From JBCCMQ01 sp039026235 (GTDB lineage Bacteria; Pseudomonadota; Alphaproteobacteria; Rhodobacterales; Rhodobacteraceae): a stretch of DNA of 64,000 nt. The notes under the pieces are model-generated. The model searched no databases, was not told where the DNA came from, and worked only from the letters and a program-made list of their open reading frames with translations. The stretch covers positions 1 to 64,000 of the forward strand of contig JBCCMQ010000009.1 of NCBI GenBank assembly GCA_039026235.1. Direction: 5' to 3'. The translations under genes and the position numbers were made by a program. Shown piece after piece: positions 52,128 through 60,311 of this stretch (position 1 is its first letter; the number at the start of each line of letters is the position of its first letter).

Positions 52128-52855
52128 GGGAATGGACCGGCAAGACCTACTGGCTGATCGGCGCCAGCGAAGGGCTCGGCCGTGCGCTGGCCTTTCATTT
52201 GAGCCGTGCCGGTGTCGAGGTCGTCTTGTCGGCCCGGAATGCCGAACGTATTGAAGCTTTGGCTGACGAACTTCCCGGCCGGGCCCGTGCACTAGCAATG
52301 GATGTCGGCGATTCGGCGTCAGTGTCGTCCGCCGCAGCGAAGCTCGGGCCGGTGGACGGCATGGTCTTTCTGGCCGGTGTTTACTGGCCAATGAAAGCCC
52401 AGGAATGGGATACCGAGCAGGCCAATGCGATGGCCGACATCAACTTTACGGGTGCTGTGCGCAGTCTTGGGGCCGTCATGCCACAGTTCCTGGAACGCGG
52501 CGAAGGTCACATCGTCCTGACCGGAAGCCTGTCCGGGTTCCGCGGGCTGCCAGGTGCCATCGGCTACAGCGCGTCCAAGGCCGGTGTAATGGCTTTGGCG
52601 GAATCCATGTATGCTGATCTTCGCGAAACCGGCATTACTGTTCAGCTGTCGAACCCGGGGTTCATTCGGACCCGGCTGACTGAGAAGAACTCATTCGCAA
52701 TGCCGTTTATCATGGATCCGGAAGATGCGGCGCGTGAGATGTTCGAGCACATGAATTCAAACCGGTTCAAGTCCAGCTTTCCGACGCTGTTTTCATGGCT
52801 GTTTCGGCTAAGCCAGTTCCTGCCCGACTGGCTGTACTACAGGATCTTTCGCTAG
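52124..52855 (+). CDS. Short-chain dehydrogenase/reductase
   Basis: 243 aa from GTG 52124 (GTGA overlap with the DUF3833 stop). Rossmann motif LIGASEGLGRALAFHLS, active-site serine LTGSLSGFRG and YxxxK in GYSASKAGVMAL. It oxidises or reduces a hydroxyl or keto group with NAD(P). Last gene of the RpoE-linked operon; its substrate may be the same lipid. Confidence 0.9.
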   Translation: MREWTGKTYWLIGASEGLGRALAFHLSRAGVEVVLSARNAERIEALADELPGRARALAMDVGDSASVSSAAAKLGPVDGMVFLAGVYWPMKAQEWDTEQANAMADINFTGAVRSLGAVMPQFLERGEGHIVLTGSLSGFRGLPGAIGYSASKAGVMALAESMYADLRETGITVQLSNPGFIRTRLTEKNSFAMPFIMDPEDAAREMFEHMNSNRFKSSFPTLFSWLFRLSQFLPDWLYYRIFR

Positions 52856-52858
52856 CAC

Positions 52859-53719
52859 CTATTCGGCCGCAAGCGCGTGGCGCGGTCTACCGATGGCCGC
52901 AATATCTTGCATCACAGTCTCTAAAGTGCGTTTGAACGCTTTGAAATTTCCATTTGGCCGGATCAGGTTTTCATTCATATAAAGCGTCCGGTCGATTTCG
53001 ATTTGAACCGCATGCTGGTTTCGCGACGGTCGGCCATAGTGCTGCGTCACATAGGCACCGGCGAACGGCGCGTTTCGCGCCACTGTCAGTCCGGCGGACA
53101 CGAAAGCCGCTTCGATCCGATCCACAATTTCATGGTGTGCGGCTGCGCCAAAGCGGTCGCCAAGAACCACATCAGCGCCGGCGGCGCCAGCGCGCGAGAC
53201 GCTATCTATCGCCTCATGGGGCATGGAATGCAGATCGACGAGAACGGCCTCACCAAAAAAATCGTGGTTTTCGTCTAGAAGCTTCTGAAGCTGCTGGTGA
53301 TACGGGTGCCAGGCATGGGCAATGCGCGCCTCTGCTTCTTTCTGGGTCAGCTTGCCGCGATAGATCGCCCGCCCCCCTGCAACGACACGGGGAATCACCC
53401 CCAATCCAGAATTAACGCGCGGATTGTGATGGACCCGTCGGACACCCTCGATAAGGATCGGGTCAAGCTCTTCGTGGCTTCTGTTCAGATCGACATAGGC
53501 GCGCGGATACGTTGCACAGAGCAACGGCGCCCCAAGCGACGGCGCATCTTCGAAAAGAATGTCGACAAAGGCATCTTCCGACGACCGCAGCGCCCGTTCG
53601 TCCAAAACCGATGATTTGGCGAACTTCCATCCGTAATGACGCCCGCTGTGCGGTGAGGCGAAAACCACGCTGGTTGTGCGTACTGCAGGTTGGTTCAGGA
53701 TATACGGCTGCTTCGACAT
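52859..53719 (-). CDS. N-formylglutamate amidohydrolase family protein
   Basis: 286 aa. Family marks: FASPHSGRHYGWKFA near the N-terminus, DLNRSHEELDP, RGKLTQKEAEARIAHAWHPYHQQL and VLVDLHSMPHE. It hydrolyses N-formyl-amino acids, as HutG does in histidine degradation. No other hut gene is nearby, so the physiological substrate is open. Convergent with the SDR gene, 3 bp between stops. AGGAGC precedes the start. Confidence 0.92.
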   Translation of the reverse strand: MSKQPYILNQPAVRTTSVVFASPHSGRHYGWKFAKSSVLDERALRSSEDAFVDILFEDAPSLGAPLLCATYPRAYVDLNRSHEELDPILIEGVRRVHHNPRVNSGLGVIPRVVAGGRAIYRGKLTQKEAEARIAHAWHPYHQQLQKLLDENHDFFGEAVLVDLHSMPHEAIDSVSRAGAAGADVVLGDRFGAAAHHEIVDRIEAAFVSAGLTVARNAPFAGAYVTQHYGRPSRNQHAVQIEIDRTLYMNENLIRPNGNFKAFKRTLETVMQDIAAIGRPRHALAAE

Positions 53720-53881
53720 GCGAGCTCCTTCTCGATACCTATAGACCTAATGCATGTCGGACCAAAAGCCCTTGCGGACCAGATGACGAGCATTTATAGA
53801 CCGCCCACCGGCGCGGGTTTTCCCGCGTCTTCGTGCTTTGGGGCAGTGCCCACACGTAGACGCGGATCATTCGCAACGCGC

Positions 53882-53956
<75 letters not shown>

Positions 53957-54029
53957 TCACAGGGTTCGTCATGGGACGATCCAAAACGTAACATCAGGCG
54001 CTTGCGCGCCGTGCAGATAGGAGAGGACC

Positions 54030-54155
54030 ATGAAGGTCAAGAACTCGCTTCGGTCGCTCAAGAGCCGGCACCGCGATTGCCGCGTTGTGCGCCGCAAGGG
54101 CCGTGTCTACGTGATCAACAAGACGCAGCGCCGTTTCAAAGCCCGCCAGGGCTGA
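54030..54155 (+). CDS. rpmJ: Ribosomal protein L36, zinc-free type
   Basis: 41 aa: MKVKNSLRSLKSRHRDCRVV then RRKGRVYVINKTQRRFKARQG. This is bL36 of the alphaproteobacterial type, in which only one Cys (C17) of the Cys3His zinc site remains. A late-assembling 50S protein. Start after GGAGAGGACC. It is a single-gene unit 73 bp downstream of tRNA-Val, with its own terminator. Confidence 0.97.
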   Translation: MKVKNSLRSLKSRHRDCRVVRRKGRVYVINKTQRRFKARQG

Positions 54156-54187
54156 TCCAGCACAAGCTGTTCAAAAAAGGTTTCGAC

Positions 54188-54214
54188 CGGCCGCCGTTGG
54201 CGGCCGTTTTGTTT
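54188..54214 (+). terminator. rpmJ terminator
   Basis: CGGCCGCC (54188-54195), GTT loop, GGCGGCCG (54199-54206), then TTTTGTTT. An 8-bp perfect GC stem 33 bp after the rpmJ stop. Confidence 0.92.
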
Positions 54215-54360
54215 CTGGCGATCGGCAACGGGGTCCTGGGTCAGAAGCTGTCGCTCGTATCCGTCGTCTCACAACAGGCGGCAGCGATCGCGCGGCACAG
54301 TCGGATTCGCACCGACGGTTTGCTAGATTGCCCGTGTCTTGGAACAAAGGGACCAAACGC

Positions 54361-54663
54361 ATGCATCTTCACCGGGTAACCGAAAGGCTGAACGTGGATG
54401 ACGCCGACCTGTCATCATCGACATTCAACAACGTCAACCTGTCGTCCAGCACCTACAATCAGATCGAGTTTTCGGGCGCTGCCTTTAACGACAGCAACAT
54501 GACCGGTTGCAGGATCAATGACGTCAACCTGTCCGGCGCCAGAATCACAAATGCGAATCTGTCCGATCTTCAGATCACCGATTGCCGCCTGGATGGCGCG
54601 ACGATCAATGGCATCCTGGTTCAAGATCTTCTGGCAGCCTACCGGCAAAGACCTGCCACCTAG
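54361..54663 (+). CDS. Pentapeptide-repeat protein
   Basis: 100 aa from ATG 54361 (MHLHRVTERLNVDDADLSSS). About 13 successive five-residue units with the pattern A(D/N)LxX or (N/S)xxxx: DADLS, STFNN, VNLSS, STYNQ, GAAFN, GCRIN, VNLSG, ARITN, ANLSD, CRLDG, ATING. These form a right-handed quadrilateral beta-helix. Targets range from gyrase mimicry to unknown; no clue here. A C-terminal capping segment ends LAAYRQRPAT. Confidence 0.88.
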   Translation: MHLHRVTERLNVDDADLSSSTFNNVNLSSSTYNQIEFSGAAFNDSNMTGCRINDVNLSGARITNANLSDLQITDCRLDGATINGILVQDLLAAYRQRPAT

Positions 54664-54694
54664 CGCAGCCACAACGCGACCCGGGACATCGCGA

Positions 54695-55915
54695 TCAATC
54701 GTAGCTGCGCTGATCGTCGATGACCTTTCCGTCGTTAGGCAGGCTTCCTGGCGCCACAATCGACACGTCACCCCGTAACTTAAAGACTGCCTGAACGTCC
54801 GCTGTCAGCGCGTCACCTTCGATGCCATCGGCCTCAATCGAAACGCTCATTTTGTCCATCTCGCCGTCCCGTGTGACAGTCACCCGGGCCTTCCGGATGC
54901 TCGGATGCCGGCCCGTGAGTTCCGCAACCTGTTCCGGGCGGACAAACATGCCCTTGATCTTGGTCGTCTGATCGGCGCGACCCATCCAGCCCTTAATCCG
55001 CAGGTTTGTGCGCCCGCACGGGCTGATGCCCGGCAAGACGGCCGACAGATCACCCGTTGCGAAACGAATGAGCGGATAGTCAGGATTAAGCGTGGTGACC
55101 ACGACCTCGCCCACTTCGCCCTCGGGAACCGGATCGCCGGTGCCGGGGCGTACAATCTCGACGATCAGACCCTCGTCGACGATCAAGCCCTCCATGGCAG
55201 GCGACTCATAGGCGATATTTCCCAGATCCGCCGTGGCATAACACTGCAGGCAGGATATTCCGCGATCCCCGTAAGCCTGACGTAGGGATGGAAAAAGCGC
55301 CCCACCCGAGACTGCGGCCTTGGTTATGCGCAAGGCGGTGCCAGACGCGTCAGCGGCATCCAGGATTACCTTCAGATAGTCTGGCGTGCCGGCATAGGCA
55401 GTCGTGCCGACATCAGCTGCCGCGCGGACCTGCAACTCGGTCTGACCCGTTCCCGCCGGTAAAACCGCCGCACCCACGGCCCGCGCGCCGGATTCAAAGA
55501 TCAGCCCTGCCGGCGTCAGGTGATAGCCAAAACAGTTCTGGACTATATCCCCCCGCCCTATGCCTGAGGCGTGCAGGAAGCGCCCCATCCGCCACCAGTC
55601 AACGCTTGTATCACCCGGTTCGTAAAGCGGGCCGGGTGACTGGAAGATGTGGGCGAACGATGCCGGGTCGCGGGTGGTGAAACCCCCGAAAGGCGGAACA
55701 GACGCCTGGGCGGCGCCAAGGTCGGATTTGCGAAGAACAGGCAGCCTTGAAAGCGCTTCGGGCCCGTTGATTTCGGCCGCCTCAACCCCCCGCAACGTCG
55801 TTGCGTAACCCGTCAGTTTTTGCGCGGTGGCGATCTGTGCTGCAAGTTGGACGCCCTGGTCCGCTGCGCGCGCATCTGCGCTTCGGGTTTCTGCCTCGTC
55901 GAAAAATTCTGACAC
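54695..55915 (-). CDS. Phenylacetate-CoA-ligase-like AMP-binding enzyme
   Basis: 406 aa. Resembles PaaK: N-terminal helices, SRLPVLRKSDL, HIFQSPGPLYEPGD, TAYAGTPDYLKVIL, and the C-terminal LRIKGWMGRADQTTKIKGMFVRPEQVAEL with the hinge aspartate. It activates an aryl or short-chain acid to its CoA ester. It stands alone with no paa pathway genes. The start at 55915 has a moderate GGGAGGGAACAGG. Confidence 0.88.
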   Translation of the reverse strand: MSEFFDEAETRSADARAADQGVQLAAQIATAQKLTGYATTLRGVEAAEINGPEALSRLPVLRKSDLGAAQASVPPFGGFTTRDPASFAHIFQSPGPLYEPGDTSVDWWRMGRFLHASGIGRGDIVQNCFGYHLTPAGLIFESGARAVGAAVLPAGTGQTELQVRAAADVGTTAYAGTPDYLKVILDAADASGTALRITKAAVSGGALFPSLRQAYGDRGISCLQCYATADLGNIAYESPAMEGLIVDEGLIVEIVRPGTGDPVPEGEVGEVVVTTLNPDYPLIRFATGDLSAVLPGISPCGRTNLRIKGWMGRADQTTKIKGMFVRPEQVAELTGRHPSIRKARVTVTRDGEMDKMSVSIEADGIEGDALTADVQAVFKLRGDVSIVAPGSLPNDGKVIDDQRSYD

Positions 55916-55999
55916 CTGTTCCCTCCCGCTTTCGGCGCCAACCTAGCGAAGGCGGCGGGGAGCGACAATTGCTGTTCAGGTGCTGTTCGGGCGCTGTGC

Positions 56000-57118
56000 T
56001 CAGCCGTCGTCGGACACGACGCTCCAGAAAAACAGATCCAGCGCCCGCGAGATTTTCTGAGCGTCGAAATGTTCCCGAAATGCCGTCACCAGGATTGAAT
56101 CCCGTCCCCGGTGGATCTCTTGGTTAAGCGCTTGCTGAAAGGCGAGCATCGCGGCCATGCGCGCGGGTTCGCCAGGCGTAAAATGCATGAATATTCCGTA
56201 GCGTTCGCTGGAATAGGTCTTGTCCGAGACGGTGTGCGGACAATCGATCCCGGGATTTCTGTCGGTGTAGTTGCGAAGTGTGCGCAGTACTATTTCGATG
56301 TCGCCCACATAGTAATAGACCTCTCGCGCACAGAAGGCCTCGGCAAGGTCCGTGTGGGTGTCGTAAACTCTCACGATTTCCTTGTCCGAACTCGCCCAAT
56401 CGGGGTTCTCGGCTGGCGCCTCAACGGGTCTGCTGACATTGGGATTGTCGATGCAGCGCTGGTACTGTTCGGCGGCCCACGCATTGATTGCCTCGGTTCC
56501 AGCCGTGCGCAGGCCGATGAATTTGGCCAATGCATCCACGTAGGAAGGCGCAATCCCGTCTCCATCCAGAACACGCTGAATTCCGTCCACATCCGCCGTT
56601 GTCGCCTCAACGAGGCCGACAAGATGCCCCTGGCAGGGCCAATGGGGGAACACCATGCGGTTCAGTTCATTTTTCGCAAAACCGATGCCCGATAAATAGA
56701 TCGGAACCGACACGGTCACGTCCGGCGCGCTTAACCGCGACTGTGTGATCGTCGCCGGATCACAAAGAACATCGATTGCACCGCTGTCCAGCTGCTCCAT
56801 CCGGTTCAGGGCTGTCACACGCTCGAAGGTAAAGCCCACGCCCGATACGTCGCGCATCCGTGCCAAGGCGGCAGCACAGATCTGAATGACATAGCCTTCG
56901 TAGATGTCGCCGTTAAACTCGATCGATTTAGGAAGAATCGAGTCCCGCGTAAGACTTCGGACGTTCTGGGCACTTCCCGATATATAGGCGAAGGGCGCCG
57001 CGTCTGCGCGCAGACCGATCCGCAAGCTTGTCTCCGGATCGAAAAGGCTCTGGGTCAAGCCGGCGACCGGCCAAAGACAGCCAGCCAAAAGCGCCACGAA
57101 GAGTAGTTTAAGGGACAT
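56000..57118 (-). CDS. Periplasmic solute-binding-like protein, Cys-rich
   Basis: 372 aa from ATG 57118 (MSLKLLFVALLAGCLWPVAG), a signal peptide cleaved after about residue 22. Mature part resembles SBP_bac_3 proteins (SLRIGLRADAAPFAYISG, YEGYVIQICAAALARM, DSGAIDVLCDPATITQSR). It has at least six mature cysteines (QIC, VLC, WPC, RCI, FCA, DCP), unusual for this family. It overlaps the 596-aa membrane protein by 11 bp. No ABC permease or ATPase is present, so it may be a sensor or substrate presenter. Confidence 0.72.
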   Translation of the reverse strand: MSLKLLFVALLAGCLWPVAGLTQSLFDPETSLRIGLRADAAPFAYISGSAQNVRSLTRDSILPKSIEFNGDIYEGYVIQICAAALARMRDVSGVGFTFERVTALNRMEQLDSGAIDVLCDPATITQSRLSAPDVTVSVPIYLSGIGFAKNELNRMVFPHWPCQGHLVGLVEATTADVDGIQRVLDGDGIAPSYVDALAKFIGLRTAGTEAINAWAAEQYQRCIDNPNVSRPVEAPAENPDWASSDKEIVRVYDTHTDLAEAFCAREVYYYVGDIEIVLRTLRNYTDRNPGIDCPHTVSDKTYSSERYGIFMHFTPGEPARMAAMLAFQQALNQEIHRGRDSILVTAFREHFDAQKISRALDLFFWSVVSDDG

Positions 57119-58898
57119 CTGGTTGCGGGCTTTGGGCACCGGGCGTGTCTTCATCATCGGGCGGGCGCTTGGCTTTGGTTTTGCCGACTGTCTCGCCCAG
57201 TTCGGCAGCGACGGAAAAAGCGATAAGGACGCAGCAGAACGGCAGGGCCAGCATGAATGCCGACAGCGATCTGTTGTTCAGAAAGTCGCGGCCTTCGGCG
57301 CCGATGCCGCTGATGAATGTGACCAGAATAGCTGCGAAAACCATATAGGCTGAAATGATCACCGCTGAGAAAAGCGTCCGGTACCACGGCAGATCGTTGT
57401 GGACATCGGCAATTCGGTAAAGCCCGAAAACGAACAGCAGCATCAGAATGATCAGACGCGGAAGCTCCCACAGCTTTCCAATCAGAAAGTTGACCGGATC
57501 GAGATCGGTGATTGCTTCGCGCAGGACATTCGGTGCCGGGCTATTGCCCGCCTCGGACGACAGTGGCTTAAGAATTTCGACCACGATCATCACGCTGCCG
57601 TGGACCGAAATGGCAAAGATCAGGGGTATCAGGGCTGCGCTGACGTAGTCCTGGAAGGGGATTGCCAGATCGGCCGAGTAGCGCCATTTGCCGACGTCCT
57701 GTTTTACACGTCGGGCATAAATCGCCAGCAGTGACAGAGCAAGAATGCCCATCACGGTTGGCCAAAGCAGCATCATCGAAAAAGGACGAACGGTGTTTTC
57801 AACGAATAGTTGCCCTTCTTCGGAGAACTCCGGCATCGGAAGCCAGCGGATCACTTCAAAGCCCTCTGACTTGAAGCCTGCCCATATCGCGAGAGAAATG
57901 ACCGCAAGCGCGCCGAAACTGAGGCCGAATATCAGGCCCGCCACCACATCGTGGCTGGTTTGCCCGCGGTGTGTGCGGGTAATCGATTTGACGATCTGTG
58001 CCGTCACAGTCTTTTCGCGCCCGACCGGAAGCTTGATGTTGCGGATTGCGAACAGCGCGAAAAGCCCCTGAAGTTCGCCGGCCACGCAGACAGCTTCGCT
58101 GTAGAACTCTTCCAGTTCGTCGCGGTCTGGGTTCAGCTTCTCCAAACGCTCTGTCAGGCGAAACAGGTCCCGATCCAGGCGGTCGATTTTTTCAAGCGGC
58201 GCAGAGCCCTCAAAGACAGTGAAATAGGCATGGCGCTGTGGCCCGGTGACGGGCCCTCGCAACAGATCGATCACGCGAAGCGACTCTCCCGTTCCGCTGA
58301 CTGTGCCATCCATCACGCCCGGTATCTCGTGTTTATTGATGAAATCCAGGTAGCTTTGTTGCAGCGGCAGGATGCCGGGATCTGTCAACTCGTCGTAGTT
58401 GAAGTCTTCAAGCTCGCGAATGGTCCTGTGAATGCCGCGCGGAATGCCGGCGAAGAGATACGCGACCGAACGCAGGGCGCTTTCAACGGGGCGGAGCAGT
58501 GGTGCACTGACACCGGCAAGAATGGAAGCGGCGAAAAGCACTGCATTCGTGTCGTCGACGTTGCCGGCAGTCTGCCCGTTGCTTTCGTTCACGAGAGAGC
58601 CGATTTCGTGGCGTGCGCCGCCTTCCGCAGCGGCATCGGCGCTGGGCGGATAGAGGATCTCAAGAATTTCCGGAAACTTTATGCAGAGATAGTAGATTAG
58701 GCCAAAACCGGCCACATAAAGGATCTTGCCACGCATGTATTCGCGGTGGGACGTGAGCGCGCGCATGCGTACGCCGCTAAGCTCTGATCGCTCCATTTTC
58801 AGGATATCGTTCAGCCCGTCCGCCGCGTCATAGCGGTTCCAAGCCTCGATGAGCAGCACGAAGCCGCCGAGCAGAAGAATAACAGTGTGAGCGTCCAT
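57108..58898 (-). CDS. Uncharacterised multi-pass membrane protein
   Basis: 596 aa. About nine hydrophobic segments: 5-20, 59-79, 118-135 (then a 185-residue soluble domain), 322-346, 377-399, 420-446, 482-500, 512-536 and 548-571. The soluble domain includes RGIHRTIRELEDFNYDELTDPG and a coiled-coil-like DRLDRDLFRLTERLEKLNPD. The tail is acidic and proline-rich. I recognise no family. It is the middle gene of the micropeptide / membrane / binding-protein operon; 12 bp after the micropeptide stop. Confidence 0.7.
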   Translation of the reverse strand: MDAHTVILLLGGFVLLIEAWNRYDAADGLNDILKMERSELSGVRMRALTSHREYMRGKILYVAGFGLIYYLCIKFPEILEILYPPSADAAAEGGARHEIGSLVNESNGQTAGNVDDTNAVLFAASILAGVSAPLLRPVESALRSVAYLFAGIPRGIHRTIRELEDFNYDELTDPGILPLQQSYLDFINKHEIPGVMDGTVSGTGESLRVIDLLRGPVTGPQRHAYFTVFEGSAPLEKIDRLDRDLFRLTERLEKLNPDRDELEEFYSEAVCVAGELQGLFALFAIRNIKLPVGREKTVTAQIVKSITRTHRGQTSHDVVAGLIFGLSFGALAVISLAIWAGFKSEGFEVIRWLPMPEFSEEGQLFVENTVRPFSMMLLWPTVMGILALSLLAIYARRVKQDVGKWRYSADLAIPFQDYVSAALIPLIFAISVHGSVMIVVEILKPLSSEAGNSPAPNVLREAITDLDPVNFLIGKLWELPRLIILMLLFVFGLYRIADVHNDLPWYRTLFSAVIISAYMVFAAILVTFISGIGAEGRDFLNNRSLSAFMLALPFCCVLIAFSVAAELGETVGKTKAKRPPDDEDTPGAQSPQPDVP

Positions 58899-58910
58899 GG
58901 TGCCGAAGGG

Positions 58911-59027
58911 CTACCAGCTACACTTCTGGATTTCCGGATTACAAGTGGTCGACGCAGTCGCCTCTGTACTGGTAAAGCCCACCGCTGCAACAAAGCAGCT
59001 TACCACCATCGATAACAGGAATTTCAT
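58911..59027 (-). CDS. 38-aa exported cysteine micropeptide
   Basis: ATG 59027 gives MKFLLSMVVSCFVAAVGFTS then TEATASTTCNPEIQKCSW. There is a typical signal peptide (Lys2, hydrophobic 3-18), with probable cleavage after ATA (about residue 25). The mature peptide would be about 13 residues, STTCNPEIQKCSW, with two cysteines able to close a ring. GGAGGGG is 7 nt before the start, and a good sigma-70 promoter lies at 59076-59104. It is the first gene of an operon with a membrane protein and a Cys-rich binding protein. No known family. Confidence 0.65.
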   Translation of the reverse strand: MKFLLSMVVSCFVAAVGFTSTEATASTTCNPEIQKCSW

Positions 59028-59075
59028 GGCAATCCCCTCCAATCAAAAAACGAAAATCATTCATCCAATGCATTG

Positions 59076-59104
59076 ATTATGATGGAACTATATCGATTCT
59101 TCAA
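59076..59104 (-). promoter_or_regulatory. Promoter of the micropeptide operon
   Basis: On the reverse strand: TTGAAG (59104-59099), 17-bp spacer, CATAAT (59081-59076). It lies about 50 bp before the micropeptide start in an AT-rich stretch. Confidence 0.6.
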
Positions 59105-59147
59105 CTTTCTTGTGCGCGACGTTCTGGTCAAACAACCAGAGGCATAG

Positions 59148-60311
59148 TCAGCGCGAGGCCAAGGGCACCACCGTGGCCTGATCCGAAGCCAGCTCTTCAA
59201 AGTCGAAGTTATCCAGTCTCTGGGCTCGCCGCCCGGCCTTGTCAGCGCTGATCTTGATGTCAGCAATGTCTTTTGCGGCTTGCCCGAAATGCCGATCCAG
59301 ATTTTCCACCCGCGTGCTCAGGCGATCAACATCGGTGAAAAGCAGCGCCAATTCGCGTCTAATTGCACCGGTCTGTTCGCGAAGCCGTGCGTCCTTCAGA
59401 ACCGCGCGCATGGTGTTCAGCGTGGCCATGCAGGTGGTGGGCGACACAATCCAGACGCGCGATGCAAAACCTTCGCGCACGACGTCGCCGAAATTTGCAT
59501 GAAGCTCAGCATAGACTGCCTCTGAGGGCAGGAACATCAAGGCACCGTCTGCGGTTTCACCTTCGACGATGTACCTCTCTGAAATCGCCTTGATATGGGT
59601 GCGGAGGTTGGTCTTGAGCGCCCGCGCCGCATCGGCCGTAGCCTGAGGCGTGTCGGCACGCCTCAACGCTTCATAGGCTTCTAGCGGGAACTTGGCATCG
59701 ATCACGATAGGTCCCGGCGGGTTCGGCAGATGCACGACGCAATCGGCCCGCTTACCGTTCGAAAGCGTTGTCTGAAACGAATACGCATCCGATGGCAAGG
59801 CCTTTGAGACGATATCGTTCAGTTGAATTTCGCCAAAGGCGCCGCGGGTTTGCTTGTTCGACAGGATGTCTTGCAGACCAAGGACATTGCCCGACAACTT
59901 TTCGATCTTGGCCTGGGCCTTGTCTATTGTCTCTAGCCGCTGTTGCAGTTCGCCGAGGCTGCGCGCAGTGCGCGTGGCGGATCCGTGCAGTGTCTCGCCC
60001 ATGGACTTCTGAACATCCTCTAGCCGGCGCTCCATCGATTCCATGAGGCGGGCCTGCGACTGGGCTTGGACGTCAGAGACATTGCTCAGGCCGCCGCTCA
60101 GCTGTTGTTGGCCGTCCGACAGGGCCTGCACCCGGTCCGCCAGCGCAGTAAGGCTCTGGGCAAGAGGTTCGGCCGACCGGTTCGCACGGCGCGCACTGCG
60201 CAATGTGGCGACAAGTAAAACGATCACGATCAAAGCGGCACCAAAGCCGGACACCGCCAAAAGGGTGGCCGGATCAGACAGATCAATGGTCGTTTGTCCA
60301 ATCTGGATCAT
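59148..60311 (-). CDS. rmuC: DNA recombination protein RmuC
   Basis: 387 aa. One N-terminal membrane anchor (about 18-38), a long coiled coil (about 45-160), then the RmuC nuclease-like core: GAFGEIQLNDIVSKALP, VVHLPNPPGPIVIDAKFPLEAY and VWIVSPTTCMATLNTMRAVLKD. It limits DNA inversion at repeats. It overlaps mutL by four bases, so the two repair genes are coupled. Confidence 0.93.
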   Translation of the reverse strand: MIQIGQTTIDLSDPATLLAVSGFGAALIVIVLLVATLRSARRANRSAEPLAQSLTALADRVQALSDGQQQLSGGLSNVSDVQAQSQARLMESMERRLEDVQKSMGETLHGSATRTARSLGELQQRLETIDKAQAKIEKLSGNVLGLQDILSNKQTRGAFGEIQLNDIVSKALPSDAYSFQTTLSNGKRADCVVHLPNPPGPIVIDAKFPLEAYEALRRADTPQATADAARALKTNLRTHIKAISERYIVEGETADGALMFLPSEAVYAELHANFGDVVREGFASRVWIVSPTTCMATLNTMRAVLKDARLREQTGAIRRELALLFTDVDRLSTRVENLDRHFGQAAKDIADIKISADKAGRRAQRLDNFDFEELASDQATVVPLASR

